Positions 1 to 7,873 of a stretch of 64,000 nt of DNA are shown here, piece by piece (the first letter of the stretch is position 1; every line of letters begins with the position of its first letter). The notes beneath the pieces are model-generated. The model worked only from the letters and a program-made list of their open reading frames with translations. It made no database searches and was not told the origin of the DNA. Origin of the DNA: Haloparvum alkalitolerans (lineage in GTDB: Archaea > Halobacteriota > Halobacteria > Halobacteriales > Haloferacaceae); assembly GCF_050122995.1 (NCBI RefSeq), contig NZ_JBNLIA010000006.1, forward strand, positions 1-64,000. Direction: 5' to 3'. The translations under genes were made by a program, and so were the position numbers.

Positions 1-2349
1 ATGCAATGCATTGAGTATTTCCAGCGGCTCGAAGCTGAGGGGCAAGGCTGGGAGTTGGAGAGTCGTAGCCGTGAAGAATTGGAGAGAATAGAAGAGGGAC
101 ATGGAGGGGTCTCACTTTTCGCAAAGCGTTCTATCATCCTTCACAATCTCTATGGAGTCGATATCGAGGACGGGGCAGTCGAAATCTGTAAACTACGCCT
201 GTGGCTGTCGATGGTCGCTGATATCGAGGACGAACCGAACGAGGTCGAACCCCTCCCAAATATTGATTTTAACATCCGTCAGGGTAACTCGCTGATCGGG
301 TTCACTGAGCTCCAAGAAGTCGCACGGGAAGATGCTGGCGACGCGTCACTCTCGAATTGGGGTGTCGGAATTGCAGTCAAAGATCTCTATGAGGATGTCA
401 TCCGGGAACAGGACCGGCATCGAGCTGCGGATTCTGCCCGTGAAGCGCAGAATGCCCGTAAAATGGCTGAACGAAAAATCGACACCCACAGCGAGGAGCT
501 TAATGAGAAGATCCGCGATCAGTTCAACGAACTTGTCGACGAGGATATTTCTCTTGAGGAATTAGAGGAGTTCTCACCGTTTCATTGGGTGCTCGAGTTC
601 GCGACAGTCTATCGGGAAGGCGGCTTTGATGTCATCATTGGGAACCCACCGTGGGATGAGCTGAAGCCATACCGGACGGACTTCTTCCCAAAGTACGATA
701 CTGAGTTTCGTAGCCGCCCACCAGGTGAAAAGGACAAGAAGGTAGAGGAACTCTTAAAGAACCCTGAAATCGCTGCTGAATGGGAGAAGTTCCAGCGTGA
801 CAAGGAACGGCAAGCGACCTATATCAACCAGAGTGGAGAATACGAGTACCAGACACCAAGCGTAGAAGGACAACAGGTTGCACGGACGAACGACCTGTCC
901 CTACTGTTCTTTGAGCGAGTCTATGATATCGTCAGAGACGGTGGTTATGTTTCACAGTTGCTTCCTGGTCCGTTCTTCAATGCCGCCGCTGGAAAGGATT
1001 TGCGAGTACATGCATTGGAAGAGTCTGAGATTCAGAGTATCATCGGATTTGAAAATCGCGGTATCTTCTCCGATATAGACACTAGGTATAACTTCGGTAT
1101 CGTTACGCTCCGAACAGAGGGAAGCACTGATACTGTCCACGGAATCTTTCATCAGACTTCCGTTGATGTTCTTCGGTCAATTGACGATGTAGCTCTAGAA
1201 ATTCCAGCGCGAATCCTCAAAGAGTATTCTCCTGGAGCTCGAATTTTTCCCAACATCGAGGACCAGCAGGAGGTTTCAGTGCTGGATAAAATTCTCCAGA
1301 CACCACCATTGGCGACTGAAATTGAAGGTGCTTGGCGAACGGTCTTGTACAAGGAACTGGATCGAGGACGAGATCGGGATAGATTCATCGAAGACGAATC
1401 CAAAGGGGATTATCCGGTCTATCAGGGAAAGAACATTCACCAATTCTGTTATGAGTCGACTTACGTCGACGATCTCAAACCCATCTCTTTGTGGAGTGTC
1501 GATGAGGATAACGAGGAGCTGAGCGCGAAGCGTCGCATTCGAGAGAAGAACTTCCGTGCCCGGGACGATGCGATCAGCCTGAAGAAGGCTATCTACAACA
1601 AGTTCGCTGATGACCCTGAGTTCCGCCATCTCCCGGCAAGTTCGCAGAAGCGGTTCGTCAATCGGTTGCTAACAGAAGAATTCGACCGCCCCGAACTTTC
1701 TTTGGAGGACATCCGTCTCCATAGTTCTGAGTACCGGCTTGTGCTCCGTGAAGTCGCTCGTGCAACCGACGAACGGACGCTCATTGCGGCTGTAATCCCA
1801 CCGGGTGGAGTCGTAGTCCATACGCTGTACACGGTTCGGCCATTCGAAGCAAACCCTACCAAGGACGACCTTTCGGAATTCCCGATGCACAGTGCTTACG
1901 ACCGTGTTTTCTCTGATAAGGAGCTTTTCGTCGCACTTGGGCTGATCAACAGTATCCCGTTCGATTTCTTGATGCGGACAAAGGTCGATTCCCACGCCTC
2001 GAAGTACAAGTTTGAGGAGTCACAGGCTCCTCGTCTCACTGACGGCGACGACTGGTTCCACTACATCGCTGATCGAGCGGCGAAGCTCAACTGTTATGGT
2101 GAGGAGTTTGCTGAGATGCGTGAGCGACTCGGCGGGATTGAGCCGGCGACGGATATGGAGACTCGGCGTGAACTACAAGCCGAAGTCGACGCAGCCGTGT
2201 TCCACGCATATGGGCTGGATGTGGAGGAAATGCAGTTCGTCCTTGATGACTTCCATCGGGTGTCGAATCCTCGAATTATGACGGAAGCGTACTTCGAGAA
2301 GGTCGCTGAGAAATACACTTATCTTGGAGATGTAGGCCCGATGGAGTAA
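1..2349 (+). CDS. Eco57I-like adenine-specific DNA methyltransferase, 5'-truncated by the window edge
   Basis: Visible is the C-terminal 782 residues of a large N6-adenine DNA methyltransferase. The catalytic motif IV is clear (FDVIIGNPPW, near residue 215), and the segment LYGVDIEDGAVEICKLRL near residue 49 is the part that normally follows SAM-binding motif I. Motif I itself (DPxxGSGxFL) is absent, so the gene almost certainly begins before base 1 and the ATG at base 1 is internal. The remainder resembles the target-recognition and TaqI-like C-terminal region of Eco57I-type enzymes. Such proteins act in type IIG restriction-modification, in BREX (PglX) or in DISARM (DrmMI); which of these applies depends on genes outside the window. 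No nuclease motif is seen in the visible part. The next gene is on the opposite strand. Confidence 0.85.
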   Translation: MQCIEYFQRLEAEGQGWELESRSREELERIEEGHGGVSLFAKRSIILHNLYGVDIEDGAVEICKLRLWLSMVADIEDEPNEVEPLPNIDFNIRQGNSLIGFTELQEVAREDAGDASLSNWGVGIAVKDLYEDVIREQDRHRAADSAREAQNARKMAERKIDTHSEELNEKIRDQFNELVDEDISLEELEEFSPFHWVLEFATVYREGGFDVIIGNPPWDELKPYRTDFFPKYDTEFRSRPPGEKDKKVEELLKNPEIAAEWEKFQRDKERQATYINQSGEYEYQTPSVEGQQVARTNDLSLLFFERVYDIVRDGGYVSQLLPGPFFNAAAGKDLRVHALEESEIQSIIGFENRGIFSDIDTRYNFGIVTLRTEGSTDTVHGIFHQTSVDVLRSIDDVALEIPARILKEYSPGARIFPNIEDQQEVSVLDKILQTPPLATEIEGAWRTVLYKELDRGRDRDRFIEDESKGDYPVYQGKNIHQFCYESTYVDDLKPISLWSVDEDNEELSAKRRIREKNFRARDDAISLKKAIYNKFADDPEFRHLPASSQKRFVNRLLTEEFDRPELSLEDIRLHSSEYRLVLREVARATDERTLIAAVIPPGGVVVHTLYTVRPFEANPTKDDLSEFPMHSAYDRVFSDKELFVALGLINSIPFDFLMRTKVDSHASKYKFEESQAPRLTDGDDWFHYIADRAAKLNCYGEEFAEMRERLGGIEPATDMETRRELQAEVDAAVFHAYGLDVEEMQFVLDDFHRVSNPRIMTEAYFEKVAEKYTYLGDVGPME

Positions 2350-2398
2350 TCACTGAAATAGCGCTACGCCTGGTTCCTGAATATCAGTGGGTTCAGAT

Positions 2399-3076
2399 TT
2401 ACTGATGAATACTGTCCAGCGCTCGTCGGGTCATAGCTCCATCGACATTTAGATATTGACGTGCGGTCGTGATGTCCTCCCACCCGAACATTGCTCGGAG
2501 TGCGGGAAGATCCAAGCCTCTTCCTGCATGGTACGACGCTGCTGTGGCACGTAATCCATGTAATGAGGTTGCGTCGTTAGACAATTCTGGGGACAATTTC
2601 AGGGCCGTTTCTAGACGTCGCTGTAAGGTCGAGAACGAATACGGCCAGCCACTATGTTCGTCGAGTAACAATTCAACCGCAACTCGAACCCGATACGAAA
2701 AGTGGTACGGAACTGTTCGAGATGCGGCTTCTGTTTTCGGGAGCCAATAACGCTCAGCAAAGCTCTGAAAATCCGTATTGGGATTGTGATCTAGCCGTTG
2801 TTTCACCGCCTGCCGGCAGTATCCACAGATGCCACCATCCCGTCCCTTCGTACAGTTTTCCTGTGTGGGAATCTGGATCATTTGCCGCTCTAGGTCAACC
2901 CACGATTTCGACAAGTGCGTTGTTTCTCCTGGTCTAAGTCCAAGACGGCCTCCAAGGAGAATGGCCGCTCGTGTTTCGAGTCTCTGTTGTGTATCATCTA
3001 TTCGCCCAGCACCTTCTAACAGTAGTTCGAACTCGCGTTCGCTAAGGGCCCTCTCTCGTGTTGCTACCATATCCAT
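2399..3076 (-). CDS. tyrosine recombinase (phage-integrase family), short form
   Basis: A 225-residue protein with the integrase catalytic domain and only a short N-terminal stretch. The first catalytic arginine lies in LGLRPGET, the HxxR box is HGLRATAASYH, and the nucleophilic tyrosine is in TTARQYLN near the C terminus. A CxxC pair (CGYCRQ) sits between the first and second motifs. It lacks the full SAM-like core-binding domain of XerC/D, as many short haloarchaeal plasmid integrases do. The ATG at 3076 is preferred because the AT-rich block GGATTATC sits about 25 bp upstream on this strand; a TTG at 3094 would add six residues. It is convergent with the methyltransferase gene and may have mobilised this segment. 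No attachment site was recognised. Confidence 0.85.
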   Translation of the reverse strand: MDMVATRERALSEREFELLLEGAGRIDDTQQRLETRAAILLGGRLGLRPGETTHLSKSWVDLERQMIQIPTQENCTKGRDGGICGYCRQAVKQRLDHNPNTDFQSFAERYWLPKTEAASRTVPYHFSYRVRVAVELLLDEHSGWPYSFSTLQRRLETALKLSPELSNDATSLHGLRATAASYHAGRGLDLPALRAMFGWEDITTARQYLNVDGAMTRRALDSIHQ

Positions 3077-3201
3077 TGCTGTCTGTCGATACAAAGATAA
3101 TCCGCTTCTTCTTCGAGTGGCAAGGTGAATCGGTTCACAGCCGCCAGAATTGCCGTCTGATATGACAGGAAGTACTTATGGGTGCCCTCCTGACGAAGCG
3201 T

Positions 3202-3768
3202 ATGGGACTCTTTGAGACCTTATTTAGCTCATCCACTGGGGACACTGACCCTCAGGCACAGCAACCGAGTCAGCACGAAATCTTCCCCGAGGACAAGTAC
3301 AATGTCGCATACGCTGTAGCCGCTCGGCGTGAAGAAATTCGGGCGTTAGAACACCTTCTAGGAGCGGATCAGACCTCACCTACCGCCTTGGAGGCTGAGC
3401 CTTTCCTTCAGGATATAATCGAAGATATGGAGCGGGATCGGGAATACTCCCTCCGCCTTCGCACCTCTGGGGAGGAGCTCGTCGACGATATCCGTGAACT
3501 CATAGGGCATTGGGACAATCAGGTAGATGAGCAGATAGGGACGATTTGGTGGCCTATCGGAGCAGATACGAGGTTCAGGTTGTACCTCCATTATCTGGAA
3601 CTCCGTGCTGACGCGGAGGATGACCAATTTTCGTTCCCGGAGTCTGCTGGACAGGTTCACACTCTCGTCCAGCGTGGTCTCAGTGCAATAGAAGATGATG
3701 ACGACTCGAAGCTCGCTGTAGTCCATAAGCGAGACATTCCTTGGGAAGAACCAGCTGAGGACAGCTGA
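3202..3768 (+). CDS. hypothetical acidic protein
   Basis: A 188-residue acidic soluble protein that I do not recognise. It starts MGLFETLF, has a Gln/Ser-rich linker near residues 15-28, then a mostly helical-looking body with many Glu/Asp/Arg residues, and ends EEPAEDS. There is no signal peptide, membrane segment or cysteine motif. The ATG at 3202 is chosen over one 24 bp upstream because a TATA-like stretch (ACTTATG) lies about 27 bp before it, fitting a leaderless transcript. It lies between the integrase and a TRAM-domain gene, in accessory DNA. Confidence 0.6.
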   Translation: MGLFETLFSSSTGDTDPQAQQPSQHEIFPEDKYNVAYAVAARREEIRALEHLLGADQTSPTALEAEPFLQDIIEDMERDREYSLRLRTSGEELVDDIRELIGHWDNQVDEQIGTIWWPIGADTRFRLYLHYLELRADAEDDQFSFPESAGQVHTLVQRGLSAIEDDDDSKLAVVHKRDIPWEEPAEDS

Positions 3769-3825
3769 TCCAGTTCGCTCCTTCTCAAAGAGACCGATTA
3801 ATTGTATCCAGTATCAAACCCAGTT

Positions 3826-4260
3826 ATGGTAGAAATATCAGACTCCCTCTGTTCGATTTTCACTGCGAAAATTAAGGAGGAGGATGGCACTTTCGTCATC
3901 GAGATTCCTCCGAGTGAGATCAAGCACGGGGCGCTGACCAGTGATGAAACGTATCGCATCGCTCTCCTTGATTCCTCCTCCGAAGCTGAATCAACATCCC
4001 CACAGGCCCCACGGCATCCCGCCTCTCAGGGGAGCACGAGCCATGATTCATCTAGTCCTCCTGTTGATGAGGGAGAAGTGCGCGACGTGACAATCGAAAC
4101 CATCGGTGATCAAGGAGACGGTATTGCGAAAGTCGAACGGGGGTACGTCGTGATCGTCCCCGGCGCTCAGCCCGGTGAGGAGCCAACAGTCGAAATCGAA
4201 CAAGTTCAGGAGAACGTCGCGTTTGCGAGCATTGTCGATAGCGATCCGCGAGCACTCTAA
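3826..4260 (+). CDS. TRAM-domain protein
   Basis: A 144-residue protein with a C-terminal TRAM domain (about residues 83-140). The pattern GDQGDGIAKVERGYVVIVPG followed by EEPTVEIEQV and VAFASIV is the usual beta-barrel signature of haloarchaeal single-domain TRAM proteins, which bind RNA and are regarded as RNA chaperones. The N-terminal 50 residues hold a small hydrophobic/charged segment (TFVIEIPPSEIKHG) and a Ser/Pro-rich linker (SSPPVDEG). The ATG at 3826 is favoured because AT-rich GATTAATTG lies about 27 bp upstream. Chromosomal TRAM proteins usually lack this N-terminal extension, so this looks like a plasmid-specific variant. RNA binding is inferred from the family. Confidence 0.8.
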   Translation: MVEISDSLCSIFTAKIKEEDGTFVIEIPPSEIKHGALTSDETYRIALLDSSSEAESTSPQAPRHPASQGSTSHDSSSPPVDEGEVRDVTIETIGDQGDGIAKVERGYVVIVPGAQPGEEPTVEIEQVQENVAFASIVDSDPRAL

Positions 4261-4379
4261 CCTGTTGTCCCTTCTGTGGATCGGTCTTCTTCTCGGTAAA
4301 CCATCGGTGTGAGAAGGCTCCGTTCGCGTTTGTCTGATGGAGGTGGTTCTGAAAGTCACGTTTTCTCCACCCGTTCGCG

Positions 4380-4685
4380 ATGGCACAACCTTCCAACCCC
4401 GATATTCAATCTATGACAAAGGAACCGATTGAGGTGCTTGACGACCTGGCTGACCAGGTCGCCGATGAGTTCGAGGCGTATAGACAGCCGGACGAATTCA
4501 AGGATGTCTCGCTCGTGATTGAGAACAGCGACAAGGAGCGTCCGACGCTAATCGTCCACGTCGATAGGGAGGATGCGGAGTCCTTAGCCGACCGTATTGA
4601 TGAGTTCCTCCGCGAGCACGGTGCTCGTACTGAACGGGAACGACACTCAGCTACGGATGTCCGTGTGTTAGCGACGATCGACTGA
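4380..4685 (+). CDS. small hypothetical haloarchaeal protein
   Basis: A 101-residue acidic protein with alternating helix and strand character. Typical segments are EVLDDLADQVADEFEAYRQP, VSLVIENSDKERPTLIVHV and DAESLADRIDEFLREHG, which together suggest a small alpha/beta fold. There are no cysteines and no signal peptide. I do not recognise the family. An alternative ATG lies 33 bp downstream (MTKEPIEVLDD). It follows the TRAM gene on the same strand after a gap of about 120 bp and is convergent with the toxin-like nucleotidyltransferase downstream. Confidence 0.6.
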   Translation: MAQPSNPDIQSMTKEPIEVLDDLADQVADEFEAYRQPDEFKDVSLVIENSDKERPTLIVHVDREDAESLADRIDEFLREHGARTERERHSATDVRVLATID

Positions 4686-4769
4686 CAACTCCCCTCCAAT
4701 TTTTTGACTGACTGCAAGCACCGTTGAAGGGCCTTATCTTCACTTCTGGCCAAGGGAGTCCCGACCGAT

Positions 4770-5465
4770 TCAGCTCAGCTGGTCAATCTGTGCAGACAGA
4801 TACTCGTGGAGAGCGGTGACCGTTTCTTCTGAGATAGCTGAGGCCCCGAAGTCACTCCGAAATCCGTGCTCGAGTTCGTCGCTCTCCAAGATATCCAGTC
4901 CACGCTCAAGTTGCTCCCGTAGGGCATTGTCGTCCCCTCGCCGCAGATGGGGCGTGACAGCGTTGAGGTCGATTTCTTCAGCCACTGCCAGGACGTCTCG
5001 GAGGTCCGCTTCTCGGCCACTGTGGAGCTTTGCCGCCACGAGGACGGCCCCATCGATGACTCTGGCCGTCGTCGTCACTGTGCCCCCGCTCACCTCCTGT
5101 TGGTGGCTGTGGTCGTACAGGTAGTCGAACGACCACTGTGCCTCCGTCTGGCGACACCCGAGTCCGTTTACCAGGAGATCGAAGCCGATCGGCTGCTGCG
5201 GCGTGAGCCGCTTCTCGTACTCGATTACTTCGGTGTCGTAGTACCATTTCTTGGCGTGACTGTCCGTTTCCTCGAACCCCTGCTGTTCGAGGAACTCGAC
5301 GAAGTCAGCCTTGGAGTCCGGCGCGACGACGATATCGAGGTCCGTGGAGAAGCGAGCATTGAACGCTGAGACAGCGTAGCCGCCGACAAGAACGTACTCG
5401 TGGCCCTGTTGGGTGAGCTCCTCGAGCAGTTCGATGAGCGCGTCACTTCGGTTGTTGAAGCTCAT
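4770..5465 (-). CDS. AbiEii-like nucleotidyltransferase (putative toxin)
   Basis: A 231-residue nucleotidyltransferase of the MNT/AbiEii type. The glycine motif EYVLVGGYAVSAF is followed by the metal-binding pair in RFSTDLDIVV, and a third acidic residue is plausible in IGFDLLV. In AbiE-type systems (type IV toxin-antitoxin, phage abortive infection) the nucleotidyltransferase is the toxin and modifies cellular RNA. The start at 5465 overlaps the stop of the upstream gene by four bases (ATGA), so translational coupling is likely. A longer reading frame reaching 5720 runs through the upstream gene in another frame and is not credible. The toxin role is inferred from gene order and family. A simple housekeeping nucleotidyltransferase is possible but less likely beside this partner. 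Confidence 0.75.
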   Translation of the reverse strand: MSFNNRSDALIELLEELTQQGHEYVLVGGYAVSAFNARFSTDLDIVVAPDSKADFVEFLEQQGFEETDSHAKKWYYDTEVIEYEKRLTPQQPIGFDLLVNGLGCRQTEAQWSFDYLYDHSHQQEVSGGTVTTTARVIDGAVLVAAKLHSGREADLRDVLAVAEEIDLNAVTPHLRRGDDNALREQLERGLDILESDELEHGFRSDFGASAISEETVTALHEYLSAQIDQLS

Positions 5466-6136
5466 GGCTGTGCCCGTTCGGTCTCTCGATACGTGACGCC
5501 GAGGTCGAGGTCCTCGTACATCCGGTCGAGCATCGCGAGCGCCGACTGGAACTGGGCGTAGTTCTCGCGCATGTACTCGATTGTCTCTGCTCTCGGGATC
5601 ACTGGGTACCCTTCGACGTGCTCGATATCGAGTGACGCGCGTGGCTCGAGGACGATCTGCAGCGGTCCGTCCAACTCGTCTCGGGGCTGTCGTTCGAATG
5701 CGGTCGGGAGGTCGAACCACTCGAAAAATGTCACCCAGGCGTCGACGTCCTGCTCACGAACAGCGAGGAACAGTGGATAGTCGTCGGGCTTGCGACCGAC
5801 CTGGTAGCCGCCCTGGGTCCACACGTAGACGGCGTCGATCCGTGTGAATGCGAACGGCCAGTCACCGAACTGCGGGATGACGTAGGCCTCCTCGATGGAT
5901 GGTGGACTGACGCCGGCGCTGGCAGCGACGAGCTCTCGTGCTGCGTCCCTCACGCGCTCGTCGACGACTGAGAGGCCGTCGTCATAGCGGACGTAGCCTG
6001 CGTCTTCGAGTCGGTTGACGGCCTGTCTTACCGTCTCGTACGGCGTGTGGAGGTGTTGGGCGACACGACGGATGGAGTCACCACTCTCGATAGCGAGGAT
6101 GACCTGCGCCGCGGTGTCGTCGAGTACCTCGTACAT
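5462..6136 (-). CDS. winged-helix regulator, AbiEi-like putative antitoxin
   Basis: A 224-residue protein with an N-terminal winged helix-turn-helix (about residues 8-60, SIRRVAQHLHTPYETVRQAV then DAGYVRYDDG). The alpha/beta C-terminal region contains IPQFGDWPFAFTRIDAVYVW and a Tyr/Asp-rich middle. Upstream position and a four-base overlap with the nucleotidyltransferase gene match AbiEi antitoxin order (regulator first, toxin second). AbiEi proteins repress their own promoter through inverted repeats, and a 6-bp inverted repeat with an 8-bp spacer lies directly between the TATA-like box and this start codon. The antitoxin role is inferred; the DNA-binding fold is clearly visible. Confidence 0.72.
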   Translation of the reverse strand: MYEVLDDTAAQVILAIESGDSIRRVAQHLHTPYETVRQAVNRLEDAGYVRYDDGLSVVDERVRDAARELVAASAGVSPPSIEEAYVIPQFGDWPFAFTRIDAVYVWTQGGYQVGRKPDDYPLFLAVREQDVDAWVTFFEWFDLPTAFERQPRDELDGPLQIVLEPRASLDIEHVEGYPVIPRAETIEYMRENYAQFQSALAMLDRMYEDLDLGVTYRETERAQP

Positions 6137-6142
6137 CTGGTG

Positions 6143-6162
6143 GTTACCAATAATCCGGTAAC
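6143..6162 (-). promoter_or_regulatory. operator palindrome of the AbiE-like pair
   Basis: GTTACC (6143-6148) and GGTAAC (6157-6162) form a perfect inverted repeat with an 8-bp spacer, starting 7 bp upstream of the antitoxin start codon. On the minus strand a TATA-like CTTTTAAC lies immediately further upstream (about 6164-6172), roughly 30 bp before the start. A repressor bound here would cover the transcription start of a leaderless mRNA, so autoregulation by the winged-helix protein is likely. Confidence 0.6.
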
Positions 6163-6248
6163 AGTTAAAAGCCTTACTCGAATGGCCATGAAGTCACTAT
6201 CTCTCCATACTCTCGAAGGTAGTCCTGATTCCCGCTGAAAACACGTGG

Positions 6249-6536
6249 AACGACTATAACGAATCCAACGAGCAAAACGAACTGAACGAGAAAAACGAAT
6301 GTATTGAACGCATCCTGAGGAACGAACTGGGACCCTCTACTCGATGAACAAAACGAGAAAACGAACGTAACGAACAGAACGAATTAATTGATGGCAACGA
6401 GTGCGTTTGCTTCAACGAGTGGAACGAACAGTTGGTTTTAACATCGTAGTAATCCTCTCACCGAGTGAAACACCCTCACCGAACGCACCGAACTAAATGA
6501 ACAAAACGAACGAAACGAACACAACGAGAGAAACGA
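6249..6536 (+). repeat. AACGA iteron array upstream of the partition operon
   Basis: About 18 copies of AACGA, mostly followed by A or G, occur in under 300 bp, nearly all on the same strand. In the tightest runs the copies recur every 9 bp (for example 6505-6536 and parts of 6270-6400). The array runs up to the parA start and even through an alternative upstream start at 6497, whose translation would simply be a readout of the repeat (NKTNETNTTRET). Dense short direct repeats before a parA gene are typical of centromere-like partition sites or replication origins. The same 9-bp unit reappears inside the next gene at 7497-7528. Confidence 0.75.
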
Positions 6537-6541
6537 AGATA

Positions 6542-7360
6542 ATGACCGACACCAATACCGCACGAATCACGGTGGCGAATCAGAAGGGAGGCGCGGGGAA
6601 GACAACCGACGTCATTCATACTGGCGGCGCACTTGCCGCCCGAGGTCACGACGTCCTCTTGGTCGATATCGACTACCACGGCGGGCTCACCTGCTCGCTT
6701 GGCTACAACGATCTGTACTACGATACCGACCGTACGACGCTGTTCGACGTCCTCGACTTCGACCAGATGGAGTCGGTGAACGACATCATCGTCGAGCACG
6801 AGGAATTCGACATCCTTCCCGCCAGCGAGAAACTCGCGAACAACAAGAACATCCAGACGCTGCTTGAGGCGCCGAAGAGTCGCGAGCGGTTGGAGATGAC
6901 TCTCGACGAGCTCGACAAGGACTACGACTACATCATCGTCGACACGCCGCCATCCCTGAACGTCCTCACCGACAACGCCCTGGTCGCGACCGGCAACGTC
7001 GTCATCCCCGTCATTCCCGAGAAGCTCAACGCCAACAGCCTCCAGATTTTCGCAAAGCAGCTGAGTTCCCTCGAACAGGCGTACGGAGACATCAATCGGC
7101 TCGCGATTGTCTGTAACCGCGTCGAGCAGAACGCTGAACACCGCGACACCATCGAGGAGATCAAGTCGGCGTACTCCCTCCCGGTGTTCGAGATCCCGAA
7201 GCGGACTGACCTCTCTCAGTCGATTGGCGAGGGTGTGTCTGTCTTCGGCTTCGGCAAGGAGAACCAGCGCGTCGAGGATGCACGCGACCTGTTCAACGAG
7301 ATCGCCGACCTGTTCGACGAGACGTTTGAGAAGACCGTACCTGAGGAGGTGAAAGCATGA
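6542..7360 (+). CDS. parA: ParA/Soj-family partition ATPase
   Basis: A 272-residue P-loop ATPase of the ParA/MinD class. It has the deviant Walker A motif KGGAGKTT (residues 15-22, with the signature first lysine), a switch region LLVDIDYHGGLT and Walker B-like YDYIIVDTPPS. Its role would be segregating this replicon. MTDTNTARITV at 6542 is taken as the start. The in-frame ATG at 6497 would add 15 residues encoded by the iteron repeat itself, which is more likely non-coding. The stop overlaps the start of the next gene by four bases (ATGA), the classical two-gene partition operon. VDIDYHGG replaces the more usual VDLDPQGN, so the switch I residues are unusual. Confidence 0.9.
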   Translation: MTDTNTARITVANQKGGAGKTTDVIHTGGALAARGHDVLLVDIDYHGGLTCSLGYNDLYYDTDRTTLFDVLDFDQMESVNDIIVEHEEFDILPASEKLANNKNIQTLLEAPKSRERLEMTLDELDKDYDYIIVDTPPSLNVLTDNALVATGNVVIPVIPEKLNANSLQIFAKQLSSLEQAYGDINRLAIVCNRVEQNAEHRDTIEEIKSAYSLPVFEIPKRTDLSQSIGEGVSVFGFGKENQRVEDARDLFNEIADLFDETFEKTVPEEVKA

Positions 7361-7764
7361 CCGACGGCTGGGGTGATGCTTCCGGCATCGAGGGCAACTA
7401 CGAAGAGGAGGACGACGAGGCTGATTCCAGCGAAACGAGTGAGGTGAGTGAAACGGTGGAAACCAGTTCATCGACCGACACGACCGAATCGACTTCAACG
7501 AGTGAAACGAACGAAACGAGCAAAACGAAGACGAATATCAAGGACGAGTGGAACGGGCGGACGATCTACATTCCCGACGATGTCCTCGACGAAATGGAGG
7601 ATACCTACCTCGAGTCCCAGCTAAAGCTCCGCAAGGCGGGCCAGGACGAATTTAAGAAGAACCGCCACTTCTACCCGCTACTTGTCCAGTTCGGTGTTGA
7701 GGCGCTCTCTGAGGCAGATGCTGAGGAAATCCAGGCTCGGCTTTCGGAACTCGATGAGGATTGA
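7357..7764 (+). CDS. partition-operon DNA-binding protein (ribbon-helix-helix-like)
   Basis: A 135-residue protein translationally coupled to parA, in the position of a ParB/ParR-type centromere-binding partner. The C-terminal half (about residues 66-125) begins RTIYIPDDVLDEMEDTYL and continues with helices ending PLLVQFGVEALSEA, which fits a ribbon-helix-helix fold. The N-terminal half is disordered, acidic and Ser/Thr/Glu-rich. Its codons include four AACGA units at exact 9-bp spacing (7497-7528), the same unit as the array upstream of parA, so the linker (SETNETSKT) may be a by-product of a DNA-level binding site. Function is inferred from position and fold. Confidence 0.75.
   Translation: MTDGWGDASGIEGNYEEEDDEADSSETSEVSETVETSSSTDTTESTSTSETNETSKTKTNIKDEWNGRTIYIPDDVLDEMEDTYLESQLKLRKAGQDEFKKNRHFYPLLVQFGVEALSEADAEEIQARLSELDED
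7497..7528 (+). repeat. AACGA iterons inside a coding region
   Basis: Four AACGA copies begin at 7497, 7506, 7515 and 7524, exactly 9 bp apart, within the low-complexity part of the parA-linked gene. They match the spacing and base composition of the array at 6249-6536. Because 9 is a multiple of 3, the repeat translates as a near-repeating tripeptide without shifting the frame. Confidence 0.7.
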
Positions 7765-7873
7765 TTTTGCCAGGATGAGACGCACAGCTGTTGTGGGTAA
7801 CCGCCACAAACCATCAACGTATTCGCGCAATTCTGTATGTTCTCAATAGTCCCAAGTAACAGAGATATCCTGA

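Noticed and set aside
6249..6536. Possible CRISPR array because of dense regular repeats
   Set aside because: Repeat unit is only 5-9 bp with no unique spacers of 30-40 bp and no cas genes; it fits partition iterons instead.
6476..7498. 340-codon open frame on the minus strand
   Set aside because: It runs antisense to parA, whose motifs are clear; the antisense protein is Val/Asp/Leu-rich shadow sequence without domain signs.
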